Assembly: GCF_003050925.1 (NCBI RefSeq) | Contig: NZ_QAOV01000005.1 | Location: 248,001 to 312,000, forward strand | Direction of reading: 5' to 3' | DNA from: Pseudomonas sp. GV085 | Lineage (GTDB): Bacteria; Pseudomonadota; Gammaproteobacteria; Pseudomonadales; Pseudomonadaceae | DNA length: 64,000 bases | Shown here: positions 9,167-19,085 of the stretch, one piece after another | Position numbering within the stretch: position 1 is the stretch's first letter | Layout: each line of letters begins with the position of its first letter | The notes under the pieces: generated by a model | What the model was told of the DNA's origin: nothing | The model's database searches: none | What the model saw: only the letters and a program-made list of their open reading frames with translations | Translations under genes and position numbers: made by a program

Positions 9167-10604
9167 GCTCAAAGGCCTCATCAATGGATTGATCCTGGCC
9201 GGCATGCTGTTGAGTGCACAGACCCCTGCCGCTGCAACCACGGCGCCCCAGAAACCAGTGCTGCAATCGCTCAACGAACCACAGTCTCCGACGATCCACC
9301 GCGCGCTGTCGATCAAGGGTTACAAAACGCTCAGCGGAACGAAGATCCTGTTCATCCGCACCCCTGGCCTGCCGATGCTCGATGCCCAGGTGAGTTTTGC
9401 TGCCGGCAGCGCCCACACCCCGCACCAACCCGGCCTGGCAGCGATGACCTTTAGCCTTTTGAATGAGGGTGTGGCTGGCAAAGACATCAATGCCATACTG
9501 GCGACGTTCGATAATCTGGGTGCCAGGATAGATATGGGTATCAGCCATGACCGGACTTGGATTTCCCTGCGTAGCTTGAGTGACGAATCACGGCGCACTC
9601 CAGCCCTGGAACTGCTTGCCCAGGTACTCGGCAAACCGCTGTTGCCGCAAGGGTCCCTGCCTAAGTTGAAATCCCAATTGCAGTACTTTCTGGACCTTGA
9701 AGATCAGTCCCACGCCGCTCAAGCCCAAAAAGCCAATTTCGGCCAGCTGTTTCCCGACCACGGTTATGCTCAGTCCTTCTACGGAACCCGGGCCGGGCTT
9801 GCCTCTATCACCCGCACCCAGGCGCAAGACTTTCATCGCAAGGCTTATTCCGCGGGCAATGCCCAGATCACACTGGTCGGTGACCTCACCGAGGAAGAAG
9901 CCCAACATATTGGTGCGCAGATATCCGCGGCCTTGCCCCTGGGACCGGCCACTACCGCGATCCAGCCAGTTAAAAGCCCAGCCGCTCCAAGTCTGCTGCG
10001 CATTGAGCGGCCATCGACCCAGGCTTACCTGCGCCTTGCCCAGCCAAGTGTCCTGCGAAACAGCCCGGACTACGTCGCGCTACAGGTGGCCATGCGGATT
10101 TTCACCAACCGACTGACCAATGAACTGCGTGAACGCCGAGGTCTGACCTATCACGTTGAAGCCGACCTCTCAGCCTTTCAGGCACAAGGGTTGCTGACTA
10201 TCAAATTGCAGACCCGACCAGAGCACACCGATGCCGTGCTGACCCATATCAAGACGATGTTCACCGACTTTCTCGCCCAAGGGCCGACCCAACAGGAACT
10301 CGAAGACAGCCAACAGCAACTGGCCGGTAGCGCGCCGTTGAACAGCGCTACCAATGTGCAGATTCTGAGACAGTTACACGCCATCAGCGCCCACAATCTG
10401 CCGCTAGACCTCGACTTTGCCACGCAAGCCGCCTTGAAGCTGAACCTTGTATCAATCAAAAGCGCACTCAACCGGCATTACCACGCCGACCAATGGCGCG
10501 TTGTCATCCTGGGGCCGAAGACAGATCAACAACCGCTGCCGGCTCCGAGTGAAAGCGCGACCGATAGCATGTGTCGCGTACCTGACAAGATTGTGGCAAG
10601 TTAG
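9159..10604 (+). CDS. M16 family peptidase-like protein, non-catalytic subunit (copy 2)
   Basis: 481 residues with an N-terminal signal (LILAGMLLSAQTPAAA) and no HxxEH; the equivalent site reads SLLNEGVAGKD, as in copy 1. It ends with the segment VVILGPKTDQQPLPAP, parallel to the end of the 5607-7097 product. It is the partner of the 7820-9166 peptidase, starting eight bases before that gene ends. It is the more diverged of the two non-catalytic subunits: for example, the G-rich loop NQILGGGGFGTRL of copy 1 is reduced to MRIFTNRL. Confidence 0.9.
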   Translation: MDKLKGLINGLILAGMLLSAQTPAAATTAPQKPVLQSLNEPQSPTIHRALSIKGYKTLSGTKILFIRTPGLPMLDAQVSFAAGSAHTPHQPGLAAMTFSLLNEGVAGKDINAILATFDNLGARIDMGISHDRTWISLRSLSDESRRTPALELLAQVLGKPLLPQGSLPKLKSQLQYFLDLEDQSHAAQAQKANFGQLFPDHGYAQSFYGTRAGLASITRTQAQDFHRKAYSAGNAQITLVGDLTEEEAQHIGAQISAALPLGPATTAIQPVKSPAAPSLLRIERPSTQAYLRLAQPSVLRNSPDYVALQVAMRIFTNRLTNELRERRGLTYHVEADLSAFQAQGLLTIKLQTRPEHTDAVLTHIKTMFTDFLAQGPTQQELEDSQQQLAGSAPLNSATNVQILRQLHAISAHNLPLDLDFATQAALKLNLVSIKSALNRHYHADQWRVVILGPKTDQQPLPAPSESATDSMCRVPDKIVAS

Positions 10605-10677
10605 ACAGCCATGATGACGCGGTCGCGGCGCTGCCGCGCCGCGTCTTCGGGCAGACTCATGAACACTTCCACCGAGA

Positions 10678-11697
10678 ATGACTGTGCAATCGCACCCCGC
10701 ACCGGCCTCACCGCCGTCCTTTACCCCCGCCTTTGGCATCGGCAATCCGCACTTGCAAACCTTGTGGGGGCCTCTGTGGCGTAAAACCGTGCACATCGAC
10801 CGCGAACGCGAACGTCTTTGGCTTGAAGACGGCGATTTTCTCGATCTCGACTGGCATGGCCCGCACAGCGCCGACGCACCCTTGGTGCTCGTGCTGCACG
10901 GGCTCACCGGCTCCTCGAATTCGCCTTATGTCGCCGGCATGCAAAAAGCCTTGGGCGACCGAGGCTGGGCCAGCGTTGCGCTGAATTGGCGCGGTTGTTC
11001 GGGCGAACCCAACCTGTTGCCGCGCAGCTACCATTCCGGCGCCAGCGAAGACCTGGCCGAAACCATCAGGCACTTGCGGGCCAAACGGCCTCTCGCGCCA
11101 CTGTATGCGGTGGGGTACTCCCTGGGCGGTAATATCCTGCTCAAGCATTTGGGCGAAACCGGCAGCGACAGCGACTTGATGGGCGCCGTGGCGGTGTCGG
11201 TGCCGTTCCGCCTGGACCAGTGCGCCGACCGTATCGACCAGGGTTTCTCAAAGGTCTATCAGGCGCATTTCATGCGCGAGATGCTCGCCTACATCAAGAA
11301 CAAACAGCGGCAGTTCCAGCATGACGGACGCGAGGATGGCCTGGCCGCATTGGCCGCGCTTGGCTCGCTGGAAAACATGCGCACGTTCTGGGATTTCGAT
11401 GGCCGGGTTACCGCACCGCTGAACGGCTTTGTCGATGCCGAGGATTACTATCGTCGCGCATCGAGCCGCTACTTCCTCGGCGAAATTCGCACGCCGACCC
11501 TGATGATTCAGGCGGCCGACGACCCCTTCGTATTTCCCCACAGCCTGCCGCACGTCGATGAATTGTCCGCCTGTACGCAACTTGAACTGCAAGCCAAGGG
11601 CGGGCACGTCGGTTTCGTAGACGGCACGCTCAGGCAACCGGGTTATTACCTGGAACGGCGCATCCCCGAGTGGCTGGTCGCCGTGGCTCGCGAGTAA
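10678..11697 (+). CDS. YheT-type alpha/beta hydrolase
   Basis: 339-residue alpha/beta-fold hydrolase. The N-terminal segment FGIGNPHLQTLWGPL is a hallmark of the YheT/UPF0017 group. The oxyanion-side motif VLHGLTGSSNSPY is near 72-84, the nucleophile Ser148 sits in GYSLGG, and an acid/His pair follows (ADDPF near 280, GGHVGF near 305). No signal peptide, so it acts in the cytoplasm. The substrate is not known; the family includes short-chain esterases. It is followed four bases later by an AraC regulator on the same strand. Confidence 0.88.
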   Translation: MTVQSHPAPASPPSFTPAFGIGNPHLQTLWGPLWRKTVHIDRERERLWLEDGDFLDLDWHGPHSADAPLVLVLHGLTGSSNSPYVAGMQKALGDRGWASVALNWRGCSGEPNLLPRSYHSGASEDLAETIRHLRAKRPLAPLYAVGYSLGGNILLKHLGETGSDSDLMGAVAVSVPFRLDQCADRIDQGFSKVYQAHFMREMLAYIKNKQRQFQHDGREDGLAALAALGSLENMRTFWDFDGRVTAPLNGFVDAEDYYRRASSRYFLGEIRTPTLMIQAADDPFVFPHSLPHVDELSACTQLELQAKGGHVGFVDGTLRQPGYYLERRIPEWLVAVARE

Positions 11698-11701
11698 AGC
11701 C

Positions 11702-12529
11702 ATGGTCAGCGATCAGGGCGAGTCGATTCATTTCTGGCAAACCGCACCACTGGCCGGGGTCGAGTTATTGTCCGCCCGCTACATCGATCATCGTTTCGCG
11801 CCCCATGTGCATGACGGCTATGTGATCGGCATGATCATGGCCGGTGCCCAGCGTTATCGCTATCGCGGTGCCGAACACTTGGCGGGCAGCGGCACACTGG
11901 TGCTGATCAATCCCGATGAATTGCACACCGGTCATAAAGGTACCGAGGATGGCTGGCTTTACCGGGCGTTTTATCCGGACAGCGGACAGATAACCTCGCT
12001 GCTGGCCGAACTCGAATTGCCGACCCGCCACTTGCCGGCCTTCGGTGCCACGCTGTATCGCGATCAGGATCTGGTGAACGGCTTCTGCCAACTCCACCGT
12101 CTGCTGGAAAGCCCCGCCACGGCATTGCAGCAACAAACGGTCTGGCGCGAACTGGTGCTGTCGCTGTTGCAGCGGCATGCGGCGGTGCCCGATGCCGGCA
12201 AACCCGGCAAGGAACACCGGGCCGTGAGCCTGGCCAAGGAATTGCTGCAGGCGCAACTGGCAGAACCGCCCTCACTGGAGGCGCTGGCGGCGGCGGTCAA
12301 TCTCTCGCCATTCCATTTCGCCCGGGTGTTCCGCCGGGCCACCGGCATGCCGCCGCACACCTGGCTGATGCAACAGCGCATCGCCCGGGCGCGGGCGTTG
12401 CTGCAAAGTGGTTGTCTGCCGCTGGAAGTCGCGATGCAACTTGGGTTTGCCGACCAGAGCCATCTGAGCCGGCAGTTCAAGCAGGTGTATGGGGTCGGGC
12501 CGGGGGCGTATCGCAGTGCGCGGCTTTAG
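11702..12529 (+). CDS. AraC family transcriptional regulator
   Basis: 275 residues. The N-terminal cupin-like sensor domain (about 1-150; HVHDGYVIGMI and GTLVLINPDELHTG) is followed by two helix-turn-helix motifs (190-275), with the family pattern LAAAVNLSPFHFARVFRRAT and LGFADQSHLSRQFKQVYG. The LysE-associated AraC regulators of pseudomonads look like this, but no exporter gene is adjacent here. It is probably co-transcribed with the upstream hydrolase. Target and ligand are unknown. Confidence 0.88.
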   Translation: MVSDQGESIHFWQTAPLAGVELLSARYIDHRFAPHVHDGYVIGMIMAGAQRYRYRGAEHLAGSGTLVLINPDELHTGHKGTEDGWLYRAFYPDSGQITSLLAELELPTRHLPAFGATLYRDQDLVNGFCQLHRLLESPATALQQQTVWRELVLSLLQRHAAVPDAGKPGKEHRAVSLAKELLQAQLAEPPSLEALAAAVNLSPFHFARVFRRATGMPPHTWLMQQRIARARALLQSGCLPLEVAMQLGFADQSHLSRQFKQVYGVGPGAYRSARL

Positions 12530-12533
12530 ACAC

Positions 12534-12624
12534 AAAAAGATCGCAACCTTCGGCAGCTCCTACATGGCATGAGTACATCTGTAGGAGCTGCCGAAGGCTC
12601 GGGCCGCGTTCGGACGATCTTTTG
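12534..12624. repeat. REP pair of the CTGCCGAAGG class
   Basis: Two inverted copies: AGATCGCAACCTTCGGCAGC (12539-12558) and GTAGGAGCTGCCGAAGGCT (12581-12599), separated by about 20 bases. The same palindrome occurs at 19086-19162 and 55232-55313. It sits between convergent genes (araC-type and sseA), where it can fold into a long hairpin and probably separates their transcripts. Confidence 0.85.
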
Positions 12625-12638
12625 ATTTTTCTTTTGTC

Positions 12639-13493
12639 TCATTCGCCGGTGGCAATGCCCCGCGCAGGCTCGTTGATCCATTCGCTCCACGACCCGGCAT
12701 ACAACGAACCCAACGGATAACCGGCCAGACACAACGCAAACAGATTGTGGCACGCCGTCACGCCGGAACCGCAGTACGCCACCAGATCGGTTGGCGAGCG
12801 ATCACCCAGTTTCGCGGCGAAACGCTGCCTGAGCCGATCGGCCGGCAGGAAGCGCCCGTCTGCGCCCAGGTTGTCGGTAAACGCCGCACACTGGGCGCCA
12901 GGAATGTGCCCGGCAATCGGATCGATCGGCTCCACTTCACCCTTGAAACGCGGCAGTGCTCGGGCATCGAGCAGGGTCAGTTCCGGCCGGGCGAGGCGCT
13001 TTTGCAACTGCTCGGCACTGATCAGCAACGCCGTGTCAGGACTGCCGGTGAAGGAACCACGGGTGATCGCCGGCGTATCCAGGCTCAACGGCAACCCCGC
13101 CGCATGCCAGGCCTTGAGCCCGCCATCGAGGATGAATACGCCATCGCGCTTGCCCAGCCAGGCCAGCAACCACCAGGCCCGCGCCGCATAGGCACCCGGG
13201 CCGTCGTCGTACAACACCACTTCGCTATCGGCATTGATGCCCCAGGCTTGCAGGCGCTCGATCAGTTGCGCGGGTTCGGGTAACGGATGACGTCCGGTCA
13301 CACCCTTCACCACGGCGCCACTCAGGTCACGCTCGAGGTCGGCATAGCTCGAACCGGCAATGTGCCCTTCGGCATAGCTGCGCTGACCGTAATCCGGGTC
13401 TTCGAGGGCAAAACGACAATCCAGAATCACCAGCCCCGGCTGGTCCTTTTTCAGGTCCAGTGCTTGCGGGCTGATCAGTTGCGCAATGGGCAT
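12639..13493 (-). CDS. sseA: 3-mercaptopyruvate/thiosulfate sulfurtransferase
   Basis: 284 residues forming two rhodanese domains (about 1-140 and 155-284). The first has lost the catalytic cysteine, as usual; the second carries Cys241 in CGSGVTAC. That loop is the form found in mercaptopyruvate sulfurtransferases rather than in thiosulfate rhodaneses (CRKGVTA). It transfers sulfane sulfur from 3-mercaptopyruvate to thiols or cyanide in the cytoplasm. It lies 34 bases after the TetR gene on the same strand and may share its transcript. Confidence 0.9.
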   Translation of the reverse strand: MPIAQLISPQALDLKKDQPGLVILDCRFALEDPDYGQRSYAEGHIAGSSYADLERDLSGAVVKGVTGRHPLPEPAQLIERLQAWGINADSEVVLYDDGPGAYAARAWWLLAWLGKRDGVFILDGGLKAWHAAGLPLSLDTPAITRGSFTGSPDTALLISAEQLQKRLARPELTLLDARALPRFKGEVEPIDPIAGHIPGAQCAAFTDNLGADGRFLPADRLRQRFAAKLGDRSPTDLVAYCGSGVTACHNLFALCLAGYPLGSLYAGSWSEWINEPARGIATGE

Positions 13494-13527
13494 AACGGGC
13501 TCCTGTGATTTTTATCGGACTTCGATC

Positions 13528-14199
13528 CTACGACACTTCCTCAAGCGCCTGGGCCAGGGGCACGTAAAACTCTTCGAACAAGGCGTTGACCGCATCGCGG
13601 GCCTCATCCGTGACGAACCCGGCCTCCAGCACCAGCACCTGATACACCCCGCGTTTAATGGCCTGCTCGCTGAGGTGGCTGGAATTCTCCCGCGTGGTGC
13701 ACAGGAAGCGCACCCAGGACGTGAGGATAATCCAGGCATTGAGGGTCAGGGATTCGATCTGCACCTTGTCCATCTTCAGAATGCCGGCGGCGACGAAGCC
13801 TTCGTAGATCGCCGAACCCTGGATCAGGCAGCGCTGGGAAAAGCGTCGATAGCGGTCGGCCAGGTCCGGATCGCTGTCGAGCAAATGTTCGAGATCGCGA
13901 TGCAGAAACCGGTAACGCCACATCGCCGCCAGCAGCTCCTTGAGGTAGAAGCGTTTGTCTTCCACCGTGGCAGCACGGCCCTGGGGCGGGTGCAGGAAGC
14001 TGTCCACCAGGCTTTCGTACTCGCTGAACAGCACAGCGATGATCGCCTGCTTGTTAGGGAAGTGGTAGTACAGGTTGCCCGGGGAAATTTCCATATGGGC
14101 AGCAATGTGGTTGGTACTGATGCTGCGCTCGCCCTGTTGATTGAACAGCTCCAGGCTGTTCTGCACGATGCGCTCGCTGGTTTTGATCCGTGGGGCCAT
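13528..14199 (-). CDS. laoR: TetR family repressor of the long-chain alcohol oxidation cluster (LaoR-like)
   Basis: 223 residues: N-terminal helix-turn-helix (SISTNHIAAHMEISPGNLYY, about 26-45, then HFPNKQAI) and a C-terminal ligand domain. It is divergent from the aldehyde dehydrogenase, with a perfect 26-bp palindrome in between. The same gene set (TetR, aldehyde dehydrogenase, small Tat protein, GMC oxidoreductase) is known in P. aeruginosa as laoR-laoC-laoB-laoA, which oxidises long-chain alcohols from alkane or SDS breakdown. By analogy it represses the cluster until an acyl-type ligand releases it. Confidence 0.85.
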   Translation of the reverse strand: MAPRIKTSERIVQNSLELFNQQGERSISTNHIAAHMEISPGNLYYHFPNKQAIIAVLFSEYESLVDSFLHPPQGRAATVEDKRFYLKELLAAMWRYRFLHRDLEHLLDSDPDLADRYRRFSQRCLIQGSAIYEGFVAAGILKMDKVQIESLTLNAWIILTSWVRFLCTTRENSSHLSEQAIKRGVYQVLVLEAGFVTDEARDAVNALFEEFYVPLAQALEEVS

Positions 14200-14288
14200 G
14201 GCTTGAGCTTTAATTCAGAGTGCGTTGGCGGGCATCTTAGATCTATCCGCGAGTGGATAAAACAAAGCTGTTACAGGATGTCATTTGA

Positions 14289-14314
14289 CTTTTTAGAGTA
14301 TAGACTCTAAAAAG
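14289..14314. promoter_or_regulatory. probable LaoR operator (perfect palindrome)
   Basis: CTTTTTAGAGT (14289-14299) and its exact reverse complement ACTCTAAAAAG (14304-14314) are separated by ATAG. The 11-bp arms and position between the divergent laoR and laoC genes, 30 bases before the laoC start, fit a TetR dimer site overlapping the laoC promoter. Confidence 0.8.
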
Positions 14315-14344
14315 CTCCTCATTACAATAAATCCGGAGCCGACC

Positions 14345-15775
14345 ATGACTGCTGAAATTTCCTACCTGCAGAAACTACAGCAGCCGCTGGAAGAGCTTCA
14401 GGCCCTGTTCGACGCCCAGCGTGCCGCCTACACCGCCAACCCGATGCCACCCGCCGCGCAGCGCCAACAATGGCTCAAGGCGCTGAAGGATTTGTTGAAC
14501 AATGAACGTCAGGCCCTGATCGATGCGATCAGCCAGGACTTCAGCCATCGTAGCGCCGATGAAACCCTGCTCGCCGAACTGATGCCCAGCCTGCACGGCA
14601 TCCATTACGCCAGCAAACACCTCAAGGGCTGGATGAAAGCGTCGCGGCGCAAGGTCGGTGCCGCTTTCCAGCCGGCTTCGGCCAAAGTGGTTTACCAACC
14701 GCTGGGCGTGGTCGGGGTCATCGTGCCGTGGAACTACCCGCTGTACCTGGCCATCGGCCCGCTGGTCGGCGCGCTGTCGGCGGGCAATCGGGTGATGCTC
14801 AAGCTCAGTGAGTCGACCCCCGCGACCGGCCTGCTGATGAAGCAACTGCTGGCGCGAATCTTCCCCGAAGACCTGGTTTGCGTGGTCCTGGGGGAGGCTG
14901 ATATGGGCGTGGCGTTTTCACGCCTGCCGTTCGATCACCTGCTGTTCACCGGCGCCACCAGCATCGGCAAACACGTCATGCGCGCCGCCGCGGAAAACCT
15001 GACCCCGGTAACCCTGGAACTGGGCGGCAAGTCCCCGGCCATTGTTTCGCGCGACGTGCCGCTCAAGGACGCCGCCGAGCGCATCGCCTTCGGCAAGACC
15101 CTGAACGCCGGCCAGACCTGCGTGGCCCCTGACTACGTACTGGTGCCGGAGAATCGCGTCGGAGGTTTCATCGAAGCCTATCGCACAGCTGTCCGTGGGT
15201 TTTATCCGACGCTGACCGACAACCCGGACTACACCGCGATCATCAATGAGCGACAACTGGCCCGTCTCAACGGTTACGTCAGCGACGCCACCAGCAAGGG
15301 TGCACTGCTGATGCCGCTGTTCGACCAGGGCCAGGGCCGCCGCATGGGCCATAGCCTGCTGCTCAATGTTACGGACGAGATGACGGTGATGCAGGACGAA
15401 ATCTTCGGGCCGCTGCTGCCGATCGTGCCGTACAAGGATCTGGACCAGGCATTTGCCTACATCAACCAGCGCCCTCGCCCACTGGCGCTGTATTACTTCG
15501 GTTACGACAAGCGCGAACAACAGCGCGTGCTGCACGAAACCCATTCCGGTGGCGTGTGCCTGAACGACACGCTGCTGCACGTCGCCCAGGACGACATGCC
15601 GTTCGGCGGTATCGGTGCCTCGGGCATGGGTCATTATCATGGCCATGAAGGGTTCCTGACCTTCAGCAAGGCCAAGGGCGTGCTGATCAAGCAGCGCTTC
15701 AACGCGGCGAAACTGATTTACCCGCCGTATGGCAAATCGATCCAGAAGCTGATCCAGAAGCTGTTCATCCGCTAA
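14345..15775 (+). CDS. laoC: aldehyde dehydrogenase, coniferyl-aldehyde/LaoC type
   Basis: 476-residue NAD(P)-dependent aldehyde dehydrogenase. General-base Glu225 lies in LELGGKSP and nucleophile Cys259 in NAGQTCV; VPWNYPLYL and FTGATSIGK form the cofactor site. Databases often call this type coniferyl aldehyde dehydrogenase, but the neighbours (laoB and laoA downstream, laoR upstream) point to oxidation of long-chain fatty aldehydes to acids. A CCGGAG ribosome site precedes the start. The C-terminal end KLIQKLFIR is amphipathic and could touch the membrane (inference). Confidence 0.9.
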   Translation: MTAEISYLQKLQQPLEELQALFDAQRAAYTANPMPPAAQRQQWLKALKDLLNNERQALIDAISQDFSHRSADETLLAELMPSLHGIHYASKHLKGWMKASRRKVGAAFQPASAKVVYQPLGVVGVIVPWNYPLYLAIGPLVGALSAGNRVMLKLSESTPATGLLMKQLLARIFPEDLVCVVLGEADMGVAFSRLPFDHLLFTGATSIGKHVMRAAAENLTPVTLELGGKSPAIVSRDVPLKDAAERIAFGKTLNAGQTCVAPDYVLVPENRVGGFIEAYRTAVRGFYPTLTDNPDYTAIINERQLARLNGYVSDATSKGALLMPLFDQGQGRRMGHSLLLNVTDEMTVMQDEIFGPLLPIVPYKDLDQAFAYINQRPRPLALYYFGYDKREQQRVLHETHSGGVCLNDTLLHVAQDDMPFGGIGASGMGHYHGHEGFLTFSKAKGVLIKQRFNAAKLIYPPYGKSIQKLIQKLFIR

Positions 15776-15802
15776 CGATCTCTCCGTCGGGTAATAACAA
15801 TA

Positions 15803-16348
15803 ATGAACCCCAGCCTTTGTGATACACCCGCGCTGTCACGCCGCGGGCTACTTAAATTCAGCCTCGGCGCCAGCGCCTTTCTCGCCACTGCCGGATTGGG
15901 CGCCAGCCTCAGCGGCTGTTCGCCGAGTGTTCCGGCCAGTGGTTTCGTCACGTTACGCAGCGGCGACCTGCTGTTTTTACGGGCGTTGATTCCAGTCATG
16001 CTCGATGGAGCCGTAACCTCCGAACGGATGCCCGAGGCTGTCGAGGGCACACTGAAAAGCCTTGATTACAACCTCGCTCACTTGTCACCGGAAATGCTCA
16101 AGTTGATCCGGCAACTGTTCGATGTGCTGGGCATGGCCGTGACCCGTGGACCGCTAACCGGAATCTGGGGCAGCTGGGAAAACGCCAGCGCCGACGATAT
16201 CCGGCTGTTTCTGAACCGCTGGGAAAACAGCTCGTTGAGCCTGTTGCGCATGGGTCACAGTTCTTTGCTGCAACTGGTGATGATGGCCTGGTACGGCCGC
16301 AAGGAATCGTGGGCGCATTGCGGGTATCCCGGGCCGCCTACCGTCTGA
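15803..16348 (+). CDS. laoB: small Tat-signal protein, LaoB-like
   Basis: 181 residues with a clear twin-arginine signal (SRRGLLKF, residues 12-19, then a hydrophobic stretch ending near LSGC). The cysteine after LSG could make it a lipoprotein. The mature part resembles small subunits that accompany membrane GMC dehydrogenases. It lies 27 bases after laoC and before the GMC gene. In P. aeruginosa LaoB is needed together with LaoA; since LaoA has no signal of its own, LaoB may carry it across the membrane. Confidence 0.82.
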   Translation: MNPSLCDTPALSRRGLLKFSLGASAFLATAGLGASLSGCSPSVPASGFVTLRSGDLLFLRALIPVMLDGAVTSERMPEAVEGTLKSLDYNLAHLSPEMLKLIRQLFDVLGMAVTRGPLTGIWGSWENASADDIRLFLNRWENSSLSLLRMGHSSLLQLVMMAWYGRKESWAHCGYPGPPTV

Positions 16349-16361
16349 AACCGAGTCGCCC

Positions 16362-16388
16362 CTATCGCGAGCGGGCTCGCTCCCACAC
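16362..16388. repeat. single REP palindrome
   Basis: CTATCGCGAGCGGGCTCGCT followed by CCCACAC, a lone copy of the GCGAGC...GCTCGC class, in the 78-base gap between laoB and laoA. It can form a short hairpin inside the operon and may adjust the laoB:laoA mRNA ratio. Confidence 0.75.
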
Positions 16389-16426
16389 TTGACCGTGTAC
16401 CTCAATAATAAAAAGAGAACCCGAAG

Positions 16427-18022
16427 ATGCCCGTACCCGATCCGTTCCGCGAAGGCATGGCCCGAGGCTGGAAAACCTACAACGGCTCGCAACTGACCCA
16501 GGACCTGACACTCGAAGCGGACGTGGCGATCATCGGCAGCGGAGCCGGCGGCGGCACCACCGCCGAAATCCTCAGCGCGGCCGGCTACAAAGTGCTGCTG
16601 ATCGAAGAAGGCCCACTCAAGACCAGCAGCGACTTCAAGCTGCTCGAAGACCAGGCCTACAGCAGCCTTTATCAGGAAGGCATCGGCCGCATGAGCAAGG
16701 ACGGCGCGATCACCATCCTCCAGGGCCGGGCGGTGGGCGGCACCACGCTGATCAACTGGACCTCCAGTTTCCGCACTCCGGAACCGACCCTGGAACACTG
16801 GGCCAAAGAGCACAACGTCAAGGGCCATAGCCCGGCGGAAATGGCGCCATGGTTCGAAAAAATGGAGCAACGCCTGGGCGTCGCGCCGTGGATGGTGCCA
16901 CCCAACGCCAACAATGATGTGATCCGCAAGGGCTGCGAAGCACTGAATTACTCATGGCATGTCATCCCGCGCAACGTTCGCGGCTGCTGGAACCTCGGCT
17001 ACTGCGGCATGGGCTGCCCGACCAACGCCAAGCAATCGATGATGGTTACGACCATTCCGGCGACCCTGGAAAAAGGTGGCGAGCTGCTTTACCTGGCCCG
17101 CGCCGAAAAACTTAACATCAGCGGTGACAAAGTCACCGGCCTGCAATGTTCGGCGATGGATGAACGCTGCGTCGCACCGACCGGGCGCACCATCACGGTC
17201 AAGGCGCGGCATTTCGTGCTGTCCGGTGGCGGCATCAACAGCCCGGCCTTGCTGATGCGCTCCGGGGCACCCGACCCGCACAAACGCCTGGGCAAACGCA
17301 CCTTCCTGCACCCGGTGAACATGTCCGCCGCGCTGTTCGACGAAGTGGTCAACCCGTTCTACGGCGCGCCGCAGTCGATTTACTCCGACCATTTCCAATG
17401 GCAGGACGGCACCACCGGCAAGATGTCCTTCAAACTGGAAGTCCCGCCCCTGCACCCGGCGCTGGCCACGACGTTGCTCGGTGGTTTCGGCCAGGAAAAC
17501 TCGCAGCACATGGCCAATCTGCCGCATACCCACGCCATGCTGGCGTTACTGCGGGACGGGTTTCACCCGGACAGCCCCGGTGGCAGCGTTGAATTGCGCA
17601 GCGATGACACGCCGGTGCTGGATTATCAGCTCTCGCCTTACGCCTGGGATGGATTGCGCCGGGCATTCCATACCATGGCCGAAATTCAGTTTGCCGGTGG
17701 CGCCAAGGCCGTTATGCCGATGCACGCCGATGCCAGTTACGTGAAGACACTCGCCCAAGCCCGCACGCTGATCGATGGCCTGAGCCTGGAGTTGTATCGC
17801 ACACGCCTGGGCAGTGCCCATGTGATGGGTGGTTGCGCCATGGGTGAAGACCCGACAAACGCGGTGACCGACAGTCTCGGCCGGCATCATCAACTGGGCA
17901 ATCTGTCGATCCACGACGGTTCGCTGTTCCCCACCAGCATTGGCGCCAATCCGCAGCTGTCGGTCTACGGACTGACGGCGCAACTGGCGACATCCCTGGC
18001 CGAACGTTTAAAAAATCCATGA
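16427..18022 (+). CDS. laoA: GMC-family long-chain alcohol dehydrogenase, LaoA-like
   Basis: 531-residue FAD-dependent GMC oxidoreductase. The dinucleotide-binding GSGAGGGTTAEIL lies near 37-49, with VGGTTLINWTSS about 105, the CWNLGYCGMGCPTNAKQSM segment of this subgroup, and the C-terminal FAD/active-site region GGCAMGEDPTN...SIGANPQLSVYG. Electrons probably pass to a respiratory acceptor rather than oxygen. No signal peptide is visible; export may depend on LaoB. It completes the laoCBA operon. Confidence 0.88.
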   Translation: MPVPDPFREGMARGWKTYNGSQLTQDLTLEADVAIIGSGAGGGTTAEILSAAGYKVLLIEEGPLKTSSDFKLLEDQAYSSLYQEGIGRMSKDGAITILQGRAVGGTTLINWTSSFRTPEPTLEHWAKEHNVKGHSPAEMAPWFEKMEQRLGVAPWMVPPNANNDVIRKGCEALNYSWHVIPRNVRGCWNLGYCGMGCPTNAKQSMMVTTIPATLEKGGELLYLARAEKLNISGDKVTGLQCSAMDERCVAPTGRTITVKARHFVLSGGGINSPALLMRSGAPDPHKRLGKRTFLHPVNMSAALFDEVVNPFYGAPQSIYSDHFQWQDGTTGKMSFKLEVPPLHPALATTLLGGFGQENSQHMANLPHTHAMLALLRDGFHPDSPGGSVELRSDDTPVLDYQLSPYAWDGLRRAFHTMAEIQFAGGAKAVMPMHADASYVKTLAQARTLIDGLSLELYRTRLGSAHVMGGCAMGEDPTNAVTDSLGRHHQLGNLSIHDGSLFPTSIGANPQLSVYGLTAQLATSLAERLKNP

Positions 18023-18050
18023 AAATGACGATTATTCCCATCGTCTATAG

Positions 18051-18620
<570 letters not shown>

Positions 18621-18630
18621 CCCCCGCAAA

Positions 18631-19078
<448 letters not shown>

Positions 19079-19085
19079 TTAGCTT

